Source: Pollenia angustigena
Lineage: Eukaryota > Arthropoda > Insecta > Diptera > Polleniidae
NCBI GenBank assembly: GCA_930367215.1
Contig: OV884056.1
Location: forward strand, 316,354,709 to 316,418,708
Length of the DNA: 64,000 nucleotides
Direction of reading: 5' to 3'
In this document: piece after piece, positions 22,401-31,400 of the stretch
Numbering within the stretch: the first letter of the stretch is position 1
Layout: every line of letters starts with the position of its first letter
Translations under genes and position numbers: made by a program
The notes under the pieces: model-generated
Told to the model about the DNA's origin: nothing
Databases searched by the model: none
What the model saw: the letters and a program-made list of their open reading frames with translations, nothing else

Positions 22401-25400
22401 CCGTAACTTTCTTAGCCTTTTGGTTAACTATTTAAGTCAGACTTTAAGCTGAGGGGATCTGTGCTATTGCCACACTCTTCTTACTCTTATTTTATAAGCC
22501 GTTCAACATCTGTAGAATAAATTTTATTATTTTTGATTTTTTTGGGGTAACGCTGGAATGTTGAACAGCTAGTTAAAGATAACTGTCGAAATTAACAATT
22601 GAGAGATCCACATTCTCCGGTGTACTAAGCGGAATATTTTCTGTGCAATGGGTACTAAGATATTTTTTATGTGTTAACCAATTTATCTTGGGTTCATTAT
22701 ACAGTACTTTTCGCTTATAGTCACATCCTTTAGTTGCAACCATAAAGTGGACTATATCGCTTATGTGAATATAAGGCTAATTCACATATATGCCACTATG
22801 ACACATGTAACCGAATTCGAATATAATCAAGTTATGTGAATAAAGGAAATAAAAAATTCATATAAATTACACCGACATCAGGCTTATGGTTTTACAACGG
22901 AGTTGCATACTGTATATGGTTTTTATGATTTTTAAGAGTAGAGAGTTGATGACAAGAATTAACTGATTTAGTTCATTCTTTCTTCGGATGGATTTTTGAT
23001 TCGAAAAGAACTTAGTAAATTTTGCTAATGTGACTATAAAGCCATTAATTTGCTTTACTTTTCCCTTTGACTACTGTTGATAAATGGCATATGGGTAATT
23101 CCAAAGTGTTGAACGTGACAGTCGTACGCATCAAAAATGCAATAACATTTTCAGCAAAAAATATTTTTACGTTTTCTTAACCCTTAAATTATAGCACTAA
23201 GAAAGCACTGTTATCAATGCTAAAGTTTATGGAGGGCACGATTCTAGATCGAAGATAATGGCAAAAAAATTAGCGGTTCGAACGTGAAAAAAACAGAAGT
23301 AGTTTTTTTGGCCATGTATAAAAAGGCGTAATTCATCGAAACTTGGCACAATTTTTTAGTCAAACTACTTTCAGAATTTTACGTAGCAATGTAACATTAA
23401 AATGTCTTGGTTTGATTTCAAAATCTTCTGTATTTTCTTTTTTTTTAAGCCAAAAATCTGGGTCGATACGTGACATTTCGAACGTGAAATTTTTTCCGTA
23501 ATAATTTAACTGAATAATGATCAAAATAAAATAAAAATTTACCGTTAATCCGAATAACATATTTCTCTTCGAACTCTTCCTTAGATTACAGACCATGTAA
23601 GAAAATTTTTTTGGAATAATTTTAATCAAATATCACCTCTTTTAAGAAAGATAAATATTAAAGAAAACATACAATAAAACATTCTCACATATAAGAAATT
23701 ACGTTTGCTCAACTTTGCAGTCGGATTGTTCATCTAAGTGAACAAATTTATGAGTAAATTTAAAAAACTAGTAAAATCCAGATATTTCTCTATAACAATA
23801 TCGTAAAATAATCAGCTCTTAATAACTTTTAAATTTTCGGTCACGGTGGACCTTTTGACGGAGATGCCCATATATGGCAAATAACGTTAATACTATAAAT
23901 TAAATTAACTTATAGCGGCAAAATAAACAGATAAAATGGAATATATCGCTAATGTGACTATAAGCGTAGTGACTATAAACGAAAAGTACTGTAGTAACAA
24001 TTGTGGGTGTGTGATCGGAAGATAATTCTAAGGAATCTTCAACATGAATCATTTATATTGCGATGATTTTAACCATGCCAAAATCGATGACATCTGGAAT
24101 TTTTTGCCGATCAGCAGGCCATCACTTGCAATATAAATATGAAAATATACATTCAATTTTTGGAGCAACGAAGTGGAATTCGCCTACAATATTTTGTCAG
24201 GCGACGTCTCTTTGAATGTTGAACAAGATTGCATCAAAAACTTAATTTCAAAAAATTGGCATATACGATAATATGTTGGATGTCCATTCGCGACCACATT
24301 TGAATCCATTTTTTTAATAAGTCGTGACGTAATTGCTACAGCCAGGAAACGGGGTCCTAATGATTTATAATATTCGCTTTCTGATGTTGAAAATCTAGGT
24401 GGGGAGTATAAAGATGAAATTTCTAGGTTCGGATTTAACTCTTCAACGCTTCAAGATAATCTTCGGCGGCATGAAATAACCCCCCAAAATATAACCCCCC
24501 AAAAAAATAATGAAATAACCACCCAAAAGTTTGTACAGAGAACAACAAAAACAATTTTTGGGGGGTTATTTAATTTTCTTTGGGGTGTTATTTCATTTTT
24601 TTAATTGGGGTATTATTTCATATGAAATTATCCCCCAAAAAATCATTATGAAATAAAGCCGCAATGTATTTTTTGGGGGATTATTTCATTTTCAAATTTA
24701 TAATGAAAACGTTTTTGGGCGCAAGGATTTATCCACTTTGGTATACAGAACACCGGCTTCGATAAAAAAAAGCTGACCTGCATAGCCGGCCTTCGGCCGT
24801 GCGCAATGGTTTTCTTCTATATGGTATACCAAACACCGGCTTCGCTAACTAAAGCATCTCTGCGTAGCCGGGTCGAGTCGGTATTTTAATACTATAGAGG
24901 AGAAAATCCTGGCGCTATGCAGAGAAGCTTTAGCTAGCGAAGCCGGTGTTTGTTATACCATAAAGAAAAAAGCCTTAGTTGGCGAAGCTTGTGTTTGGTG
25001 AATCATACCATGATATATATCGCGTGATTCTTTAAAGCAAAACTGTATAATTAATTGTATTTCATATATTGGGCCTTTATTTCAATTCAGAAATTGAGGT
25101 TTTATTTCATATGAAATAAGCCCCCAAAAATTAGGGAATTATTTCATTTATGTTTGGGGCGTTATTTCATTTCGTTGGGGGCTAATTTCATTTTAAAAAA
25201 TTGGGCTTTATTGCATATGAAATAAGGCCCCACGCTTTGGGGGGTTATTTCATTATTTTTTTGGGGGGTTATATTTTGGGGGGTTCTATGAGCTCTATTC
25301 GAGGGTCCTTTGTATCATATAGCATATCGATGCCTTACTTCCTCGACCTCGTAACTTAAAAATGCGGTTTTGACTTTTTCATATCAAACGACTGCTATTT

Positions 25401-28400
25401 TTGTGTTCTAATACTGCAAAAACTTTTTATTTCAATACAATATACATAGATGTAATCAATTCTTTAATAATTCCATTTTAACTATAACCCAAACACCGAA
25501 GTATACAAAGGTGAAACGTTTTTTTTTTTCTCTCCTGAAAGTTGTATTTTTTTAAGATACAAGGTTGAGAAAGTAAGGCATCGATATATTTCTTGACGTC
25601 AAATTAGTTTTAGAACCATCAAAACATAAATAAAATAAAACTCAGAAATAATCACCCCTTTTATGAAAGTCGATGAAAACGGAGCATTAATTGTATTTTC
25701 TTAGTCGTTATTGACAATAATCGATTGCTATTGACAATCGCTTGAGTTTTTCTGAGGCGGTTTTAAGTCGACGTCGAGTAGAATTGCCTCTGTTTAAGTC
25801 GACAGGAAATTTTGTGACGACTCAAATAAAAGTTAAAGAATTTATTCAACATTTTTCGAATTTATTCTACTGATGTCTAATAATTGTAAATTTTTCTGTA
25901 CATACAATATACCCATTGCTTTCCAAAGGAAGGCTAAGGAAAAATGTAAAAAGAAAATACAATATAATAAAGTCATTATTGAAAAATTGAAGAAATATTA
26001 CAAAAAACCCAGCAAAAACTTTGCTTACAAAATGAGTAGAAAAATAATGAGAATTTGAGGAGTCAACTACTTACTTTTCTACTAGAAAAAGTACTTATTT
26101 TTGTTCGAGATGTCCCAAAAGTAACCACTTATAATTTAGCCTATTATAATCTAAAAAATAATATGTTTTTTTTATAAAAATAAAGTAAAAATTTTTCAAT
26201 TTTTTTTTTAATTATTTTTTTTTTTATATTTTTTAATTATTTTTTTTTTTATTTTATCTTATTTTATTTTATTTTACCTTATTTAAATTTTTATTTTTTT
26301 CTGTCTCTGGCGGGATTTGATCCCGCAACCTCGGTGCTGATAGACTAGCTCGCTACCAGCTAGTCTACCGGGGCAGTCTAGTTTTTGTATTAAAAAACAT
26401 TGTTTTTTGACTATAATGACTATAATGACATTTTTATTGTCATAATGAAAATTTTAATTTTTCTGTATATTTAAGTATAATAATAAAGTTATTATTTAAT
26501 ATACAGTAGTTTTGACTTAACTGCCTTTTGTTTACGTGCACTTTTGATTTAACTGCACAAAATTGATAATTTTTGGAATTATTCTTTATAATTCCATACA
26601 AATTCCTTTTTTAAGTGCACTTTCTATACCTGCACATTTAAGATAAATGCACAAATTTTTTGGCATTTTAAAATTATTTTTATACAGAAAATCAAAGTTA
26701 GCTGCACTTTGACTTAACTGCCCAAAATAAATGTTTTCTGGAATTATTCTTCAAAATTCTTGTCTACGTGCATTTTGTATACCTGCACATTTTTCATATT
26801 TTTGGGCAGCTTTAAAATATTTTCATACCAAACATCAAAGTTAGCTGCACAATAAAAATATTTGGTGGCCACTTTTTCACATAAATATCCAATTTAAGCT
26901 GTTTATAAAAATTAAAATCGCAATTAGTTTGTTTTTTTTTATACATTTTTATATTCTTTGTGAATTCTCATTGGTTTTGGTAATGTTTCTTTTATATTAA
27001 ATAAACATACAAACATGTATAAAATGATCTGTTATTTCCCAGCAAGCATATGTTGTTTGTTAGACGATTATGGTTAATATACAGCTCCTAAAAGAATCTT
27101 CTGATGATTATCTGACGAGTTACAAAAACATCTAAATCTTTTTTAAATTTATTATTTTATATTTATTTTTTTGACACGCTCGTCTTTAAATCTTGGAATG
27201 AACCTTTTGGGACTCTCTGTATAACAAATACTGAGCTACCTAAATGAGACCGTTTCTGAAGTATGAAAATGCTATTGCCAATACAATTTTAATAAAACAA
27301 GCCGGCCTAAGCATCTGTAAAACAGGATTTTCCGACAGGATGGTGTTGATTTCGCGACCTTAAGGTTTGTTTTATAGAAATTGTATGAAAAATACGCCTG
27401 ATGCTCTTATTTAGGTAGCATAGTCATACGGCTGAGCATTTCACGAGTTGTAAAATAATACCTACATGAGTCTCATACGACTCTTCGCATGCTTTTTGAA
27501 AGACTCGTCAGATAATCTCTACATACATCATAAACGATTCCCTTTACGATTAATATAAGCGTTTTTCGCTGCGTTATGGAAGAATCTCTCATACGAATCA
27601 GCACGTGTAATAGTTTCTCCCGCGCGAGGAATTGTCCACAATTAAAAAACACTCTTTGTGAGATTCCCAGTAGTCTCCTAGACGATTGAAAATGCTAGCT
27701 GGGTTAGAATAAAATTTTAATAAAATATAAATTTATGTATGTATTAATAAAATAATTTTTTTATTCTACTTTTAAATCAAACACTTTACTTTAGCTGCAC
27801 TTTTGTGCAGTTAACCACAATTTTATACCTGTACATTAAGGCAGGTAAATGCATTTAAGATAACTGCATTTTTGATTTACCTGCCCAAAAAATCGTGCAA
27901 AGGAGATTGTGCAGCTAAGTCAAAACTACTGTATAACTAATACTCCAAAAAGTGGCGAATAAAGCTACAAAGTAATGACTTCTTGAAGTCATTAAAAGTA
28001 GGATTGTAAGTAAAGTTTTAGCTGGGAAGCTTTATAAAATACATTACTGAAATTTAGCTCATAGAATAAATTCGAAGAATGAAAAATTTTGAATATAATA
28101 TAAAGTAACCTTCGGAAGGAAATGATTCCCAGTTTCAATTTAGTTAGAATGTGAACATATTTACGTTTAAAATAAACAAAATGTTAATTTTAAAGAAGTT
28201 ATGGACACAAATTTCAATAAGCAAGTGTAAAAATGTACCCCCATATTCATAAAAAATATGTTTGATTTATGAATATGGGGGTTAATGTTTAAATTAGTCC
28301 ACCAAAAGTTTTCCAAACACTGTATACATAAAATTAATTTTAGACATCAGCGAAATGCCCACTGTAGAGTAACACTTGAATAAATAAATGCGTCAGGGTG

Positions 28401-31400
28401 AACACTTTACGACGATTGCCTGAAAGAAAAACAAAGCTACGCGAAAATTGCTAAAATTCGGAAAGTTTGCTAAAATAGTAAAAATTATATGTATTACATA
28501 TATCAAACAAGTTATTCAGCCTTATTCCGGTTGTCGTTGTGTGTTACTTTAATCTCTTACAAAAAAAAAAACGACTTGATCGATAACGACAACGACAACC
28601 GGAATAAGGCTGATCAAATTGATGAAAAGTCCCTGAAATTATAAGGAATGGCAAAAATTCGGTAAAAATTGATAAATTAGCGTACATTCGCAAAATTAAT
28701 ATTCATTAAAAATCGTTAAAGCTGTAAAGAATCAGAAAAATGGCTTCTATCGCGAACATGGAAAAACAAATGCCGAAAAACTGCAAAACATGGGAAACAA
28801 ACTTTAAAATTTATTTGAAATCGCTCAATCGGTTAAAAATAGCATAAATAGCGTTAAAAAATGAGCTGTAAGATGAAGAAAAAAATAATTAGAGATGGGA
28901 TTTTTTTTTGTCAGTTTTTTGTTGCTAGTCCAAATTAACGTCGAAGTGATATAGTCGTCGACTTAAAAAAACGGTACCAACGTGCAAATTGAACGCCAAA
29001 AATATTATCAAGCGTATTTTGTATTATAAACTACTAAGGCATTTAAATAACTGCCAATTAAATAAAGAAAATATCCGTAAATTAAGGCGAATTCATGTAT
29101 AGGATGGTGGCGATACTACAACAAGTTACAACACCAAAAACACAACATTGTATTTTATTTGTTGCTTTCGTTGGTCGATATGTCAAAAACACAAGTAACT
29201 TTTGACATTCTTCTCTGTAAAGCTGGAGCACAAAGCATACAGAGATGAAAAAAGTGACGTATGAAAAATGCCTAAGTCATTTGCGAGGGCAGCTTTCGAA
29301 GAAAGAGAAAGAAAACGTGTTTTGGTAGTGAAGTGACAATGTGTAAAAGCAGGCCGCTACTATCAACACAAATTGCGTGATCAAAACAAAAAATGCAAGA
29401 AGGGCAGCTTTCGAAGAAAAAGACAGAAAAAACACTATATTTTCAGTCTCGTGACGCCTCTGTGTGCTCTGTGTCTGGAGGTCCACACCACGCGTTACTC
29501 GCTTTTGCGCAGCATACGCAGCTGTCAAAAATGTAGAATCTGTGTAGTTATACGAAGTAAGTTACATGCATAAAAGCGATGATGCCTTGAGGCGAAAAGT
29601 AGGTTTACTTTCTACTTTTGTAAGCGTCACAAGCAGCGTTCGAACAAATCAGCTGATTTTGACAAATTAAATTTTATTTTTATTTGTGCTGATGCTGCAT
29701 AAAAAGCGTTGCATGTAACTTGAAACGTAGAACGCAAGTAAGGTTATAAAAGCATGCGCTGCGTGGAGGCGAAAACGCGTGGTATGGACATCCAGCTTAA
29801 TTTAGAAAAAAAGTAGCACAACTGTGGTTTCAACGCCACCTGAAAAATGAAATCGCCTTGCGTGAAATTTTATTAAAAACTTTTGTACATTTCGTCAATT
29901 GAAAACTCTTCAAATTTAGGGTAAACATTGTCAAATCGTCAGTAGTCCCTTCTTTAGCCCAACAATCGGCCACATGACGATAGTCCGATTTGACAACCGT
30001 GACAAGAAGTGAAGATAATATCGAGGCCACTTTGGCAGAAAGCGGTGACGAGGACTCCGGTATCTGCTTAATCAAATTAGATATTTAGGAAAATTTCTTA
30101 GTATACTTAAGTTTAACAAGTTTTTTTTTTTAATTTTCTAAACAAATATTTTATTTTTTTTTCATGTGAAGGGCTCAGAGCTGCTGCGAACCAAGTCAAA
30201 AATTAAAATTCGAAAATATATGTTCAAGGTTTTTAAAAATATAAATTAATCAGGTGTGTTCTAGAATCCGAATCCATTAGAAAGTGGATTACTTTAGCAT
30301 TTTTGGTGTTCTACATTTCACATCCACGTGTTTTTATTCGTTTTCAATTGGAGTAGTAAGGGGTTGGTGAAAGTAAAACGAATCAACTTTTATTCTAATA
30401 TGTTACACATTTTTAACAAAAAAAAAAAAAAAGATTTTGTTTTTAAGTTTTAAATGTTCTTTATCCAATTTAATCAAAAATTTATCGTTACCTAAAACGC
30501 AAAAGGCCCTAACTAACCCAAAATTTATAACTTTACTTTATAACGCTTTTTATGTTATTTTCCGACAATTTTTTAGCGTTTTAGCGATCTTAAATTAGTT
30601 TTTGGGTTTGTTTCAAATTTTGCAATTTTTCGCGATAAAAGCGATTTGTTTCTGTAAGTTTTCTGATTCTTTACGGCTTTAACATTTTATAATAAATAGT
30701 AGGCTGTGCCATCATTCCGCTGTTTGCAAATTTAACAATTCCGCTAATTAAGCAGTGTTTCACGAATGTTTGCCATTCCTTATATTTTTAGGGATTTTTA
30801 ATAAATTTTATGGCTTTTTTGAAATATTAACAATTTTTGCGAATTTTCGTTATTTTTGCAAATTTTTTTTTGTTATTTTCAAACATTTTGTTTTTTTAAC
30901 CCATTAAGCGATTTCAAAGAAATTTTAGTGTTTGTTTGTTTAAAAGTTTGCAATTTTTCGCGAATTTTGGCCATGGTAGCGATTTTTTCCTGTGATTCTT
31001 TACAGCTTTCATAATTTTAAATAAATATTACCCTTTGTTATCATGCTGCGTTAAGCAAATTAGCGATCATTCCTTCAACTAAAGTTTTTTCGAACAAAAA
31101 CTTCGAATACACAAAAACATGCGGATTTGAGAATACCAATTTAAAAACTTTTATTTGACTTGCAATGTACATATGTTTGTTTGGGTAAAATATTAAAACT
31201 CAATTTCGGAGCAGATATCTTCAACCGATTGAGCTGAAATTTTGTATACACGTTCTGTTTGGATGACAATTCATGGTTTACTATGTGACGTAATTCTAAT
31301 TCAAATATGGAGGTACACCCCAGATGGTGTATTAGTTATTTTTAACGCACTCCTGTAATATGGGTATCAAATGAAAGGGCCTGCCAAAAATAACTCGAAC

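Noticed and set aside
24470..25290. CRISPR-like or other spaced direct repeat array
   Set aside because: The units are degenerate, inverted between the two arms and lack unique spacers of constant length. The structure is a foldback-like transposon.
26301..26375. Functional tRNA gene on the - strand
   Set aside because: The T arm is perfect but acceptor and anticodon stems do not pair, and an A-rich tail follows. A SINE explains it better.
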